Assembly: GCF_016587415.1 (NCBI RefSeq)
Contig: NZ_BNJI01000001.1
Coordinates: 1,961,501 to 2,025,500 of the forward strand
DNA length: 64,000 nt
Reading direction: 5' to 3'
Source: Ktedonobacter sp. SOSP1-85
Lineage (GTDB): Bacteria; Chloroflexota; Ktedonobacteria; Ktedonobacterales; Ktedonobacteraceae
Part shown: one piece after another, positions 17,111-25,833 of the stretch
Numbering within the stretch: the stretch's first letter is position 1
Layout of the letters: every line of letters begins with the position of its first letter
Notes under the pieces: generated by a model
Told to the model about the DNA's origin: nothing
Database searches by the model: none
What the model saw: the letters and a program-made list of their open reading frames with translations, nothing else
Program-made: the position numbers and the translations under genes

Positions 17111-19849
17111 ATGACTGAGCCACGAGAAGAGCCACCTGTGGGGGAACAGACGGCGCTAGGAAGCTATATCGCGCAGGCGAACAATAACAGCACCGCCTCG
17201 GTCAATGTCTATGAAGATGTGCGGCCTCGCCAGGTGGAACAGGCGGTGCTTGCTGCCGCCCGTGAGCAGTTGGCCCAGCTCCCACTGGAAACGCCTCCTG
17301 CATCCACGAGACCCCCTGTCGCTGGGTGCTCTCGCCTACCAGTCTTCGAGAGCAACCCCTTCTTCGTGGGTCGCCAGGCTGATCTACAGGACATTGTGCA
17401 GGCCTTGAAGAGCAAGGAACGAGCGACCATTGTGGTCAGTGGCATGGGTGGCATCGGCAAGACCCAGTTAGCCAGCGAATTTATTTTTCGCTATGGTGGC
17501 TACTTTGCTGGAGGCGTCTTCTGGCTCAACTTCGCTGATGCCGCTGGCATCCCCAGCGAGATCGCCGCCTGTCGCACTGCTTTGCGGGAGGAGCTGCGCC
17601 TGGACCTGCATACCCTGCCTCTGGAAGAGCAGGTCAGGCACATCCTTGCTGCCTGGCAGAGCGATCTGCCACGCCTGCTGGTCTTCGACAACTGCGAGGA
17701 GGAGGCGCTGCTCGCCATCTGGCGCCCACCTCTGGGCGGTTGCCGCATCCTGGTGACCAGCCGAAGAGGCACCTGGGCTCGTGATCTGCATGTGCAGCAG
17801 CATCCCCTCAGTGACCTGAAGCGTGCAGAGAGTATCGAGTTGCTGGGAAAATATAGGCCTGACCTGACCATGGAGGAGTGCAACGCCATTGCCGAAACCA
17901 TTGGAGACTTGCCCCTGGCCCTGCACCTAGCTGGCAACTATCTGGAAGCATATCATGAGAGCCGCCTGGGAAGTGCCAGCGCCTATCTCAAAGCCTTGAG
18001 CACCACACAGCCACTTCAGCATCCCTCTCTGCAAGCAGAAGGCAACACCTACACCACCCGCCACATTCAGCATGTGGCGCGTACCTTTGCCCTCAGCTAT
18101 GAACGCCTCGATGCCAATGATCCAGTTGATGCCCTCGCCATCAACCTGCTAGCTCATTCAGCCTACTTCGCGCCTGGGGTCGCTATTCCGCGCGAACTGT
18201 TGCGTGCAACTGTTGGGCCAGAAGAGGACGACGTACTGGAGGATCGCAGTGTGCGTGCCTTCAAGCGCCTGGCAGGATTGGGGCTGCTCGAAACATCACA
18301 GAGTACCTGGGAGGTGAGTTACCGCCTGCATCGCTTACTAGCAAGCTTCATTCGCCTTCACCCCGAGAGCAACGCACCAGAGATGCAAGCCACCATCGAA
18401 AGAGTGGTCCAAGCCAAAGCAAACTTGTTGAATAACACAGGCCTGCCAACTCTCTTGCAGGCCCTTGAGCCCCATCTGCGCTTCGTCACCAATCTGGCTT
18501 TGTCACGCGAGGATACCATGGCTGCTCTGCTTTGCAACTCCTTGGGTGTTCACATACGTGACATCGGCGCCTATACGGAAGCCGTCTCCTACTTGGAACG
18601 AGCGCTTGTAATAAGGAAGCAAGTGCAAGGGGAAGAACATCCCGATACCGCTCTCAGCTACAACAATCTGGCTAGTATCTATCGCGACCAAGGCCGTTAC
18701 CAGGAGGCTGAGCACCTCTTTCAGCAAGCCCTCTCCATTGCTGAGCGTATCTTGGGCCAGGAGCACCCTGATACAGCTTCCAACTACAACAATCTGGCTA
18801 GTATCTATCGCGACCAAGGCCGTTACCAGGAGGCTGAGCACCTCTTTCAGCAAGCCCTCAGCATTCGCGAGCACACCTTGGGCCAGGAGCATCCTCTTAT
18901 CGCTTCCAGCTACAACAATCTGGCTGGGCTTTATCAAGCCCAAGGTCGCTTTCAGGAGGCCGAACCCCTCTTCCTGCAAGCCCTCTCCATTCGAGAACGA
19001 ATCTGGCGTCAGGAGCATCCCGACACCGCTCAGAGCTACAACAATCTGGCTTTGCTGTACCATGACCAAGGCCGCTTCCAAGAGGCTGAGCCCCTCTTCC
19101 TGCAAGCCCTCTCCATTCGCGAGCGCATCTTGGGTCAGAATCATCCCGATATCGCTACCAGCTGCAACAATCTGGCTGGGCTCTACAAAGCCCAAGGCCG
19201 TTACCAGGAGGCCGAACCTCTCTTTCAGCAAGCCCTCAGCATTCGCGAGCACATCTTGGGCCAGGAGCATCCTCTTACCGCTTCCAGCTACAACAATCTG
19301 GCTGGGCTCTACAAAGCCCAAAGCCGCTTTCAGGAGGCCGAACCTCTCTTCCTGCAAGCCCTCAGCATTCGCAAGCGCGTCTTGGGCCAGGAGCATCCTC
19401 TTACCGCTTCCAACTACAACAACCTGGCTGAGCTGTACGACAACCAAGGTCGTTACGAGCTGGCTAGGCCCCTCTTCCTGCAAGCCCTCAACATTCGCAA
19501 GCGCGTCTTGGGTCTGGACCATCCTCTTACCGCTAACAGCTACAACAATCTAGCTGTACTCTACCAAACCCAAGGCCACTTCCAGGAGGCTGAGCCCTTC
19601 TTCCTGCAAGCCCTCTCCATTTGCGAGCGTATCTTGGGTCAGGAGCATCCCCATACCGCTGCCAGCTACAACAATCTGGCTGAGCTGTATCGAACCCAAG
19701 GCCGCTTCCAGGAGGCCGAACCCCTCTTCCTACAAGCCCTCGCTATCTGCCAGCGAGTACTTGGCGAGGAGCATCCAACGACGCGTAGGATCAAGAAAAA
19801 CTATGATGTGCTTCGTCGGCAGATGCAAGGAGAAAAATCATCCTCTTGA
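17111..19849 (+). CDS. NB-ARC-TPR receptor (NLR-like), intact paralogue
   Basis: A 912-residue intact paralogue of the preceding gene. It has the shared motif at residues 17-33, FVGRQADLQDIVQAL, Walker A SGMGGIGKTQLA, FDNCEEEALLAIW, RILVTSRR and GDLPLALHLAGNYL of the NB-ARC domain, and a winged-helix segment. Nine complete 42-residue TPRs follow (18635-19768), capped by KKNYDVLRRQM. The start has GGGAGTGAGCC upstream. The intergenic DNA after both receptors is similar (CCTCTTGA...GATGACACAGCA), so the whole unit arose by tandem duplication. The repeats would bind the trigger; ATP-driven assembly would cluster the N-terminal motifs and seed the effector. Roles are inferred from NLR families. 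Confidence 0.9.
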   Translation: MTEPREEPPVGEQTALGSYIAQANNNSTASVNVYEDVRPRQVEQAVLAAAREQLAQLPLETPPASTRPPVAGCSRLPVFESNPFFVGRQADLQDIVQALKSKERATIVVSGMGGIGKTQLASEFIFRYGGYFAGGVFWLNFADAAGIPSEIAACRTALREELRLDLHTLPLEEQVRHILAAWQSDLPRLLVFDNCEEEALLAIWRPPLGGCRILVTSRRGTWARDLHVQQHPLSDLKRAESIELLGKYRPDLTMEECNAIAETIGDLPLALHLAGNYLEAYHESRLGSASAYLKALSTTQPLQHPSLQAEGNTYTTRHIQHVARTFALSYERLDANDPVDALAINLLAHSAYFAPGVAIPRELLRATVGPEEDDVLEDRSVRAFKRLAGLGLLETSQSTWEVSYRLHRLLASFIRLHPESNAPEMQATIERVVQAKANLLNNTGLPTLLQALEPHLRFVTNLALSREDTMAALLCNSLGVHIRDIGAYTEAVSYLERALVIRKQVQGEEHPDTALSYNNLASIYRDQGRYQEAEHLFQQALSIAERILGQEHPDTASNYNNLASIYRDQGRYQEAEHLFQQALSIREHTLGQEHPLIASSYNNLAGLYQAQGRFQEAEPLFLQALSIRERIWRQEHPDTAQSYNNLALLYHDQGRFQEAEPLFLQALSIRERILGQNHPDIATSCNNLAGLYKAQGRYQEAEPLFQQALSIREHILGQEHPLTASSYNNLAGLYKAQSRFQEAEPLFLQALSIRKRVLGQEHPLTASNYNNLAELYDNQGRYELARPLFLQALNIRKRVLGLDHPLTANSYNNLAVLYQTQGHFQEAEPFFLQALSICERILGQEHPHTAASYNNLAELYRTQGRFQEAEPLFLQALAICQRVLGEEHPTTRRIKKNYDVLRRQMQGEKSSS
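18635..19768 (+). repeat. TPR array of receptor 2 (nine 126-bp units)
   Basis: Nine consecutive 42-codon units. Variation concentrates at the positions flanking LAxLY and at residues after SI (for example AERILGQ, REHTLGQ, RKRVLGQ), while the framework SYNNLA and QALSI is nearly invariant at DNA level. This suggests recent expansion or gene conversion. Confidence 0.9.
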
Positions 19850-19902
19850 GAACAGCGGATGACACAGCATACTTCATTTCTGGAAATCAGGCTATACATA
19901 GT

Positions 19903-20613
19903 TCAGTGTCTAGCATGGCCATTCGATGACGAAGGCACATCAATGTATGATCTCTCAGGTCTCGCGGCAAAGGTCTGCATATGATGCGGACAGAGAGCAA
20001 TCCCTTCGTAACGCCAATAGGCTGTATTGGGACATCCTACGCCGGTATCCTTTTTGATCTCGCACTGACAAACATCTACTGCCTGCATTCCTAGAGCATG
20101 GTGATAGGATGATGTAAACATCTGCCGAAGAGCCATGCGAAGCAATCTGATATGGTTAAAAGCGAGATAGGGAAGAGACTGCAAATCGTCTACTGAAAAC
20201 CACTGGACATGAGAAGCATCATCTCCAGCCTCAATAAGGGCTTCTGCGTCTAACGGTTTGGAAAGCACATAGAGCAAACAGACATATTTTCCTCGGGGAT
20301 CTTCAAAGTCCTCAAAAGTATGCACTTGCTGGAACATGTCCAGCGGAATCGCAAGCCCGGTCTCCTCCTGTGCTTCTCGCTGAGCCGCGGCTTCCAATGA
20401 GGCGTCTTCAGAGGTAAGATGCCCACCAGGAAGCGCCCATAGTCCCTGATAAGGCTCCTTTTTCCTTTGAATCAGCACGACCTCCCAGCCAGAGCCAGAG
20501 GGGGCTAAACGGGGGATCACGATATCGACAGTGACCAGGACACCGGTTGCATTCTTTGTCATAGGGTATCTTACTCTTTTAGGCGAGGTATCAAGACCAC
20601 TCTCCGCTACCAT
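19903..20613 (-). CDS. Nudix hydrolase with C-terminal zinc-binding-like tail
   Basis: The 236-residue protein has a Nudix domain with the box GGHLTSEDASLEAAAQRE running into AQEETGL (about residues 63-87), matching Gx5Ex7REUxEExGU. It would hydrolyse a nucleoside-diphosphate-linked substrate, unspecified here. The C-terminal 60 residues contain VCQCEIKKDTGVGCP and LCPHHMQTF, a Cys/His set that could bind zinc and is not part of the Nudix core. Its ATG overlaps the stop of the upstream broken TPR gene (TAATG), showing former translational coupling. An internal ATG (MTKNATGV) is an alternative start. Confidence 0.85.
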   Translation of the reverse strand: MVAESGLDTSPKRVRYPMTKNATGVLVTVDIVIPRLAPSGSGWEVVLIQRKKEPYQGLWALPGGHLTSEDASLEAAAQREAQEETGLAIPLDMFQQVHTFEDFEDPRGKYVCLLYVLSKPLDAEALIEAGDDASHVQWFSVDDLQSLPYLAFNHIRLLRMALRQMFTSSYHHALGMQAVDVCQCEIKKDTGVGCPNTAYWRYEGIALCPHHMQTFAARPERSYIDVPSSSNGHARH

Positions 20614-20875
20614 TAATCAAGAGCTTCTTTGTCTACCTGAATATATATTTCGTAAAGCAGGTTTTTTAACTCCTGCACCTTTGGATGGGTACGTGTAAGT
20701 TTCCCTTCGAGCGTCCTCAGAAGTTTGCGCACTCTATTCATCTGATATGACGAACGATAGCGATATGCCTTAAGGAGGCCTGCGCATGCAAGCTCAATTC
20801 CCGTTGTGACATCGCCAGCATCACAATATGCTTGCACTCTGCTTATCTCTAAAAGTGCGTACTGCCCTGTCTAGC

Positions 20876-22020
20876 TCAGCTTGTCACAGGATATAGTCGC
20901 TTGAGTTTGATCCGCGCATCAGCCGTTCGGAATTGCCAGTTGACCGTGCCCACCTGCTGGTTGCGATGGTCTTGCCAGCTTTGCACCTGCCAACACAATT
21001 CCTCAATGGTGGCAATATTGTGGGCCAGGCCCTGCCGTGCCAATACACTGAGTTCAATCTCGGCAATATTGAGCCAACTGGCGTGCTTGGGGGTGTAATG
21101 GATCTCCAGCCGATCTACGAGGGCCTTGGCCTGTTCTGGTGGAAACACTTCATAAAACGAGGCTGGAGTGTGCGTATTCAGATTGTCCATCACGACCACC
21201 ACCTTTGAGGCTTCAGGGTAGTGTCCTTCCAGCACCTCCCGCATGAACAGCGCCCAGTCTTTCTTCGTGCGATGTTCTGTCACTTTCAGGGAGCGCTTGC
21301 CTACCAGTGGCTCATAGGCAATGAAGAGATTGGCACTGCCTTCTTTCTCATAGCTGTAATCTTCGCGGGCGACCTGGCCGGGTTTGGCCGGCTCAGGCGG
21401 ATACTTGTCCTTGACAAGATTCTTGCCCATCTCGTCCATACAAATCCTGGGGGGCTGCTGGATCATAGGGTTGGCAATACACATCGAGGACATCCTCCAT
21501 GTGATAAACAAAGTTCCCATCCGCTTCCTTTGGGAAGCACCAGGATTTTTTGAGCCAGGGCTTTAGCTCGTTTTTTGAGTGTGGTTCGCACCGTCTCCGG
21601 GCTGATGTGCTCCGCACACTCCAGTTGGACCATCCGACCAGCCAGGAGTCGCACTGTCCAGCGTTGCCGTCCATCGGGAGCCTTGCTACAGGCTAATGCG
21701 ATTAACTGCGCCTCTCCCTTGCCATCCAGACAGCGACGTTCGGGGCGTTCGCGTGGGAAGCTTCCCGCGAGAGCTACCGCCAGGCTTCCTTGGACAAACC
21801 GCTGCTTGATGCTGATTACCGTGCGACGACTGATGGAGAGGGTCTCAGCAATCTGTCCATCGGTGTGACTGGGCTCTCCGTGACTCTGATCACTCATCAG
21901 AAGAACACGGGCAACCAGATAGTGCTTGGCTGGAGTCTTGCTCATCTGCGTCATCGTTTCCAGAAAATTTCGTTGCTCCGTGATCAATTTCACAGGATAG
22001 CGATAGTGAGAAACGCTCAT
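20876..22020 (-). pseudogene. IS630-family DDE transposase, split over three frames
   Basis: From ATG 22020 the first frame gives the helix-turn-helix part (DGQIAETLSISRRTVISIKQ). Near 21575, at an A6 run, the reading moves to NELKPWLKKSWCFPK and MEDVLDVYCQPYDP, and near 21460, at a C6 run, to ICMDEMGKNLV and onward. The catalytic acids are visible: MDE, VVVMDNLNTHT, and NIAEIELSVL. Members of this family sometimes use programmed frameshifts, but two in one gene, both in homopolymers, suggests either decay or sequence error. The A6C run is not in the classic -1 slippery phase, since the required shift is +1. The protein would bind the terminal repeats of the element and insert at TA. Confidence 0.8.
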
Positions 22021-22112
22021 ATTTGGACTCCTTTAGTTGAGCATGTTTGCACTCGATAGAAGGAGATGCTTCTCTTTTTCTCTGAGAAGGCACTCTCTTC
22101 TGGGAAAGATGG

Positions 22113-22862
22113 TTACTCCTCTTCGTCATCCGACTCCTCTTCGTCATCTCTCCCATCCTGCTCAAGCCTGCGATACATCATCCGATGGTGGTCATCGGCG
22201 TCTTCTATCTCAAATCGATAGGAGCCCCATCCTCTCGTATCGAGAGAAATACGTTTGCATTGTGGCAAAATGCCTTTGACAAAAATATTCCATGTTGCAG
22301 AAGCATGAATGGTAATCTCTTCTAACTGTGGACACGCGTTGAAGACAAAGGTGTCAGGCCATTGTTCAACAGCATCCTCATCGAGAAAGTATTGGAATAC
22401 CTTGAGTTGAGCAGCAGGGCCAATGGTCAGGGTGTCAGTCGAGATCCGGCAATCCAGAAACCCCACTTCCTTCAATTGGCGGCCATCTCTCTTACTCAAA
22501 CCATTCCCGATTGTAACGGTTTGCGGACCTCGATAGTCTGATCCCCAGAGCCTGAGTATTTCAAGCGTGGGATGAGCAAAGACGGATTGGTTAAAAGTAA
22601 TCCGTTTGATATCAAGGGTCTGCAAATGAGGACAATGGGTCGCAAAATCGACGTGCTCTAGATCCGCAATCTCCTTGGAGAAGGCATGAGGGTGAAGGAT
22701 ACATGTGTGAAGGAGAGGCCCATGCTCCTTCATAAAACGGATGACCCGTTTGAAATCGTCGCTCTCTACATTATAACAATAAAGCTCTAAGGTGCCTGCT
22801 TCAATGTTTCGGATATCGTCTAGCAGGGAAATATTTTCTTGGGTAATATTCCAGCGAACCAT
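22113..22862 (-). CDS. Leucine-rich-repeat-like protein, cargo of IS630-type element
   Basis: A 249-residue protein with irregular LRR-like units: THCPHLQTLDIKRITF, HPTLEILRLWGS, LKEVGFLDCRIS, AAQLKVFQYF and CPQLEEITIHAS, each with the L-x-x-L-x-I/L strand pattern. The C-terminus is strongly acidic (about 20 residues of D/E). No membrane segment or signal peptide. It lies between the transposase and the right terminal repeat, on the same strand and upstream of the transposase, so it moves with the element. Repeat proteins of this kind are usually binding scaffolds. Whether it regulates transposition, is a toxin/antitoxin-like cargo or a captured host gene is unknown. Confidence 0.7.
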   Translation of the reverse strand: MVRWNITQENISLLDDIRNIEAGTLELYCYNVESDDFKRVIRFMKEHGPLLHTCILHPHAFSKEIADLEHVDFATHCPHLQTLDIKRITFNQSVFAHPTLEILRLWGSDYRGPQTVTIGNGLSKRDGRQLKEVGFLDCRISTDTLTIGPAAQLKVFQYFLDEDAVEQWPDTFVFNACPQLEEITIHASATWNIFVKGILPQCKRISLDTRGWGSYRFEIEDADDHHRMMYRRLEQDGRDDEEESDDEEE

Positions 22863-23840
22863 CGTTTTTCACGCTCCGGTAATTTCGTCAATCATTCAGC
22901 CAATCTGTCTTAGTATATGTTGTCGTCTCTCGCAAATAGAGCGAAGGGCGGCTTCACTAGCCTTTCTGGGGGAGGCGAGACAAAGCAGAAGTGTTTTCAC
23001 TTAGCCTGTGACTATCTCACCTAGTCAGAGCAGTACCACCGGGGAGTTGCAGCGTCAACGGTCGCCAGGGATGCCTCTGTAAGCTCCAGATAGGGTAGAG
23101 CGTTCAATGGCTTGCCTAAATCACGATTAATCTTCCCGCGGATCTCGTACACCTCAAATGGTACAAACTCTTTCTGCGAGATATCCTTCCCTTCGCCAGA
23201 AAAAGCTAAAAGGTCTGTGCCTCGGATATGGTGCGCTCGAAGGCGGCTTCCTGCCCCGTTTCTCCATAGGCGTACGCAAGTAACTGAAGAATATGACCCC
23301 GCGCCGTGTTCGATAGACGAGGCGCTTTCTCTTTTGCACGCTCCATATGGCTCAACGCTTGCGACTGATTTTTCTGCCTCCTCAAGACCTCGCCAATCAA
23401 ACAGAGGTATGTCATGGCATGATCCTCATCGTGAATCTCTTCAACGAACCGGTGGGCCTGCATGTAGTGGTACAAGGCAGTATTATTTTGCAGCGCATCT
23501 AAACAAACACTCCCCGATAAACCGCGGGCACGAATAGCTAACTCTTTTGCGCGTAGGGTTTGACCTGGCGCTGCAGGTGCATAGGCGATCTTTTCTATCT
23601 CTGGCAATAACATGATGATCGAGCGCGAAGCAGCATTGGGGCGAGAGGCAAACCAGGCATCCCAGGCCAAATTGATGCTCAGTTCAGCATGATCAAACGT
23701 TTCTGTGAGGCGAGCACCATATATGTTATGGCCCATTCATACTCAAGGGCCAAGTAGACGTTTTTTAAAAATACATGTATTATTTTCCATGGATGCATTT
23801 TCCTATTTTCCTATTTCAAAGAATGAAAGGATAATTTCTC

Positions 23841-24017
23841 ATGAAAATTGCCTCCATTGTAGTTGCAGCTGTTGGAATTCTTGCTGTCATAGTCGGCATT
23901 GTTCTGAAAGTGACCGGACAGGCTCATGGTCTCACAACCCTGGGAGTCGGCGTTGTGCTCTTAATCCTCGGCCTGATTGGCGCTTTTGTTCTCAAACCCA
24001 AACCCCAGAATCCCTAA
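23841..24017 (+). CDS. Small two-helix membrane protein
   Basis: A 58-codon ORF from ATG 23841 with AAAGGATAA about 9 nt upstream. It encodes two hydrophobic segments: IASIVVAAVGILAVIVGIVL (residues 3-22) and LGVGVVLLILGLIGAFVL (34-51), separated by a short polar loop and ending KPKPQNP. The codon use and clean topology argue that it is real although short. A hairpin (AAGCCTTCC ... GGAAGGCTT followed by TTC) about 30-65 nt after the stop resembles a terminator. Function unknown; such proteins are common inner-membrane hypotheticals. Confidence 0.65.
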   Translation: MKIASIVVAAVGILAVIVGIVLKVTGQAHGLTTLGVGVVLLILGLIGAFVLKPKPQNP

Positions 24018-24111
24018 CTACCTCTCGGCTTGCAATGAAGCCTTCCCCACTACTCGCAAGACGCAGGAGGAAGGCTTTTCTGTTAGGCTGTGCAGAGATA
24101 CTTGTAGTCAG

Positions 24112-24375
24112 GTACCCCATGCCTCTGCGGCAGGGGCTTGCTTCGGTAAGCTCGGACCTGTCCAGACTTAGCTATGGGCCTTCTGCGCGAGGCAGGAGGT
24201 TATCAGGCTACGATAGAGGGAAGTGTTCAAGTTCCGACCTACGGGTGCGTGCTAGCCTGTAGCTCTCGAATCTCTGGGTTAAACAGCAAAACGGGGTGTG
24301 ATGCAGTGCTCAGAGAAAAGTACCGCCCTCTATCATTGTCGAAGCAACCATTACCTACGAAAGTAGAGGCTCAAC
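24112..24375 (+). ncRNA. IscB omega-RNA, copy 1
   Basis: The non-coding 264 nt directly upstream of iscB begin with a GTACCCC...GGGGCTTG hairpin. Copy 2 upstream of the second iscB starts with the same hairpin ends (GTACCCCC...GGGGGCTTG) although its stem differs. IscB nucleases use an omega-RNA encoded here, with the guide lying just 5' of the scaffold. Boundaries are approximate. Confidence 0.7.
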
Positions 24376-25698
24376 TTGAGCAACGTTTTTGTCATTGACA
24401 GTTATTACAAGCCCTTAAATCCGGTGCATCCAGCACGGGCAAGGCTCTTGCTCACACAGGGCAAAGCAGCCGTGTACCGAAGATACCCGTTTACCATCGT
24501 GCTCAAACGGGTCGTGGAGCAACCAGAGGTGCAAGCGTTGCGCCTCAAGCTCGATCCTGGCAGCAAAACGACAGGAATTGCCCTGGTGAATGATGCCAAC
24601 GGCACCATTGTGTTTGCTGCGGAACTCTCCCATCGTGGGGACGCTGTCAAAGACAGCCTGGAGAGTAGGCGTGGTGTTCGTCGGCTGCGACGTCATCGCA
24701 AAACACGGTATAGGAAACCACGCTTCAAGAATCGAAGAAGAAGGAAGGGGTGGTTGCCACCATCGTTGGAGAGTCGACTTGCCAACATCCTGACGTGGGT
24801 AGCTCGCCTGTGTCGCTATGCTCCCATCGCGGCCATCAGCCAGGAGCTTGTCAAGTTTGATATGCAATTGATGGAGAATCCCGATAGAACAGGCGTAGAA
24901 TATCAGCAAGGGACGCTGCAAGGCTATGAAGTGAGAGAATATTTGCTGGAAAAATGGGAACGAACGTGCGCCTATTGCGGCAAGCAAGATGTTCCACTTC
25001 AAGTCGAGCATATCCATCCACGTGCCAATGGTGGCACAAACAGGATAAGCAACCTGACGTTGGCATGTGAGCCATGCAATACCGCCAAAGGCACTCAGGA
25101 GATCGAGGTGTTCTTGAAAAAGAAGCCCGATGTGCTCAAGCGTCTTCTCGCTCAGGTCAAGAAACCGCTCAAGGATGCCAGTGCTGTCAATAGCACACGC
25201 TTTGCTTTGCTCGAACGACTCAAAGCTGTTGGTTTGCCTGTCGAATGCGGGAGTGGTGGATTAACCAAGTACAACCGCACCACGAGAGGCCTGCCAAAAA
25301 CACATTGGTTGGATGCCGCTTGTGTGGGGAAGAGCACCCCTGGTGTGCTTTCTCACAAAGGAGTGGTCCCACTGCGGATGAAAGCCACAGGGCATGGGAG
25401 AAGGCAAATGTGTGTGCCTGACAAATATGGCTTTCCAAAGCAGCACAAAGAGCGCAAAAAGAAATTTCTTGGGTATCAAACGGGTGACATGGTCAAAGCC
25501 ATCACCCCCAAAGGAACGTTTGAAGGACGAATAGCCATTCGCCATCGGCCTAGTTTTCGACTAGGGAAGGTCGATATCCACCCCAAGTATCTGCGGTGTG
25601 TGCATCGATCTGATGGGTATGAGTATATTCAGAAAGGAGTGCGCCATGCTCCTCCCCATGGCTCAAGCCAGGGGTCCCCGCATGGCGCAATTTTATGA
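24376..25698 (+). CDS. iscB: IscB RNA-guided endonuclease (HNH-RuvC), copy 1
   Basis: A 440-residue IscB. The N-terminal PLMP domain (NVFVIDSYYKPLNPVHP) is followed by RuvC-I with Asp60 (LKLDPGSKTTG) and an arginine-rich bridge helix (about 99-125). RuvC-II has Glu157 (AISQELVKFD). The HNH domain (196-240) has CAYCG, VEHIHPRANGG and LACEPCN. RuvC-III has His310 and Asp313 (THWLDAACVG). All catalytic residues are present. The start is TTG at 24376, supported by alignment with copy 2, which begins ATG on the same MSNV sequence. IscB is the ancestor of Cas9 and cuts DNA targets chosen by the omega-RNA guide. No TnpA gene adjoins it, so mobility would need a transposase supplied elsewhere. Confidence 0.92.
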   Translation: MSNVFVIDSYYKPLNPVHPARARLLLTQGKAAVYRRYPFTIVLKRVVEQPEVQALRLKLDPGSKTTGIALVNDANGTIVFAAELSHRGDAVKDSLESRRGVRRLRRHRKTRYRKPRFKNRRRRKGWLPPSLESRLANILTWVARLCRYAPIAAISQELVKFDMQLMENPDRTGVEYQQGTLQGYEVREYLLEKWERTCAYCGKQDVPLQVEHIHPRANGGTNRISNLTLACEPCNTAKGTQEIEVFLKKKPDVLKRLLAQVKKPLKDASAVNSTRFALLERLKAVGLPVECGSGGLTKYNRTTRGLPKTHWLDAACVGKSTPGVLSHKGVVPLRMKATGHGRRQMCVPDKYGFPKQHKERKKKFLGYQTGDMVKAITPKGTFEGRIAIRHRPSFRLGKVDIHPKYLRCVHRSDGYEYIQKGVRHAPPHGSSQGSPHGAIL

Positions 25699-25833
25699 TG
25701 GAAGTGACTTAGCATTATACCGATTGCTCTGCCTCTGAGATGTAAAAAACGGTTGCTTTTTCATGCTCTTAATGAAGAGAGTCTTTCTTCGTGAGAATAA
25801 AAGCAACGCTCCATGTGAAGCATAGAAACGCAT

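Larger units (their letters stand above)
20862..23033 (-). mobile_element. IS630-type element with LRR cargo gene, 2172 bp
   Basis: Terminal inverted repeats lie at 20862-20890 (begins CTGCCCTGTCTAG, ends GTCACAGG) and 23005-23033 (reverse strand begins CTGCTCTGACTAG, ends GTCACAGG). The flanking TA at 20860-20861 and 23034-23035 is the target duplication expected for IS630/Tc1. The transposase stop lies inside the left repeat. The right end is about 1 kb beyond the transposase start because a passenger gene is included. Confidence 0.85.
20613..23736 (-). pseudogene. TPR-type regulator gene interrupted by an IS630-type element
   Basis: The right part (23034-23736) encodes FDHAELSINLAWDAWFASR through a run of TPR-like helices, then after a frameshift near 23206 (one base short) continues LLAFSGEGKD and FVPFEVYEIRGKINRDLGK to TPRWY. 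The left part (20613-20861) continues ALLEISRVQAYCDAGD and MNRVRKLLRTLEGKL to the stop. Joining the halves across the element restores TGG TAC GCA CTT in frame, so they are one gene of the large Ktedonobacteria TPR family usually found with XRE domains. The N-terminal regulator domain is not visible, so the gene may already have been truncated. Two lesions make it a pseudogene. Confidence 0.85.

Noticed and set aside
18503..19522. 339-codon minus-strand ORF with repeated VEPSQIVVAGS units
   Set aside because: It is the antisense of the tandem TPR repeats of receptor 2; the periodicity simply mirrors the 126-bp units.
16200..19768. Regular 126-bp periodicity that might suggest a CRISPR or satellite array
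   Set aside because: The units are coding TPR repeats in frame, with no short repeat-spacer pattern. No CRISPR array was seen anywhere in the window.
21575..21600. Programmed -1 frameshift at the A6C run of the IS630 transposase
   Set aside because: The run is not in the X-XXY-YYZ phase, and the shift needed is +1; a second unrelated shift at a C6 run also exists, so decay or sequence error is simpler.
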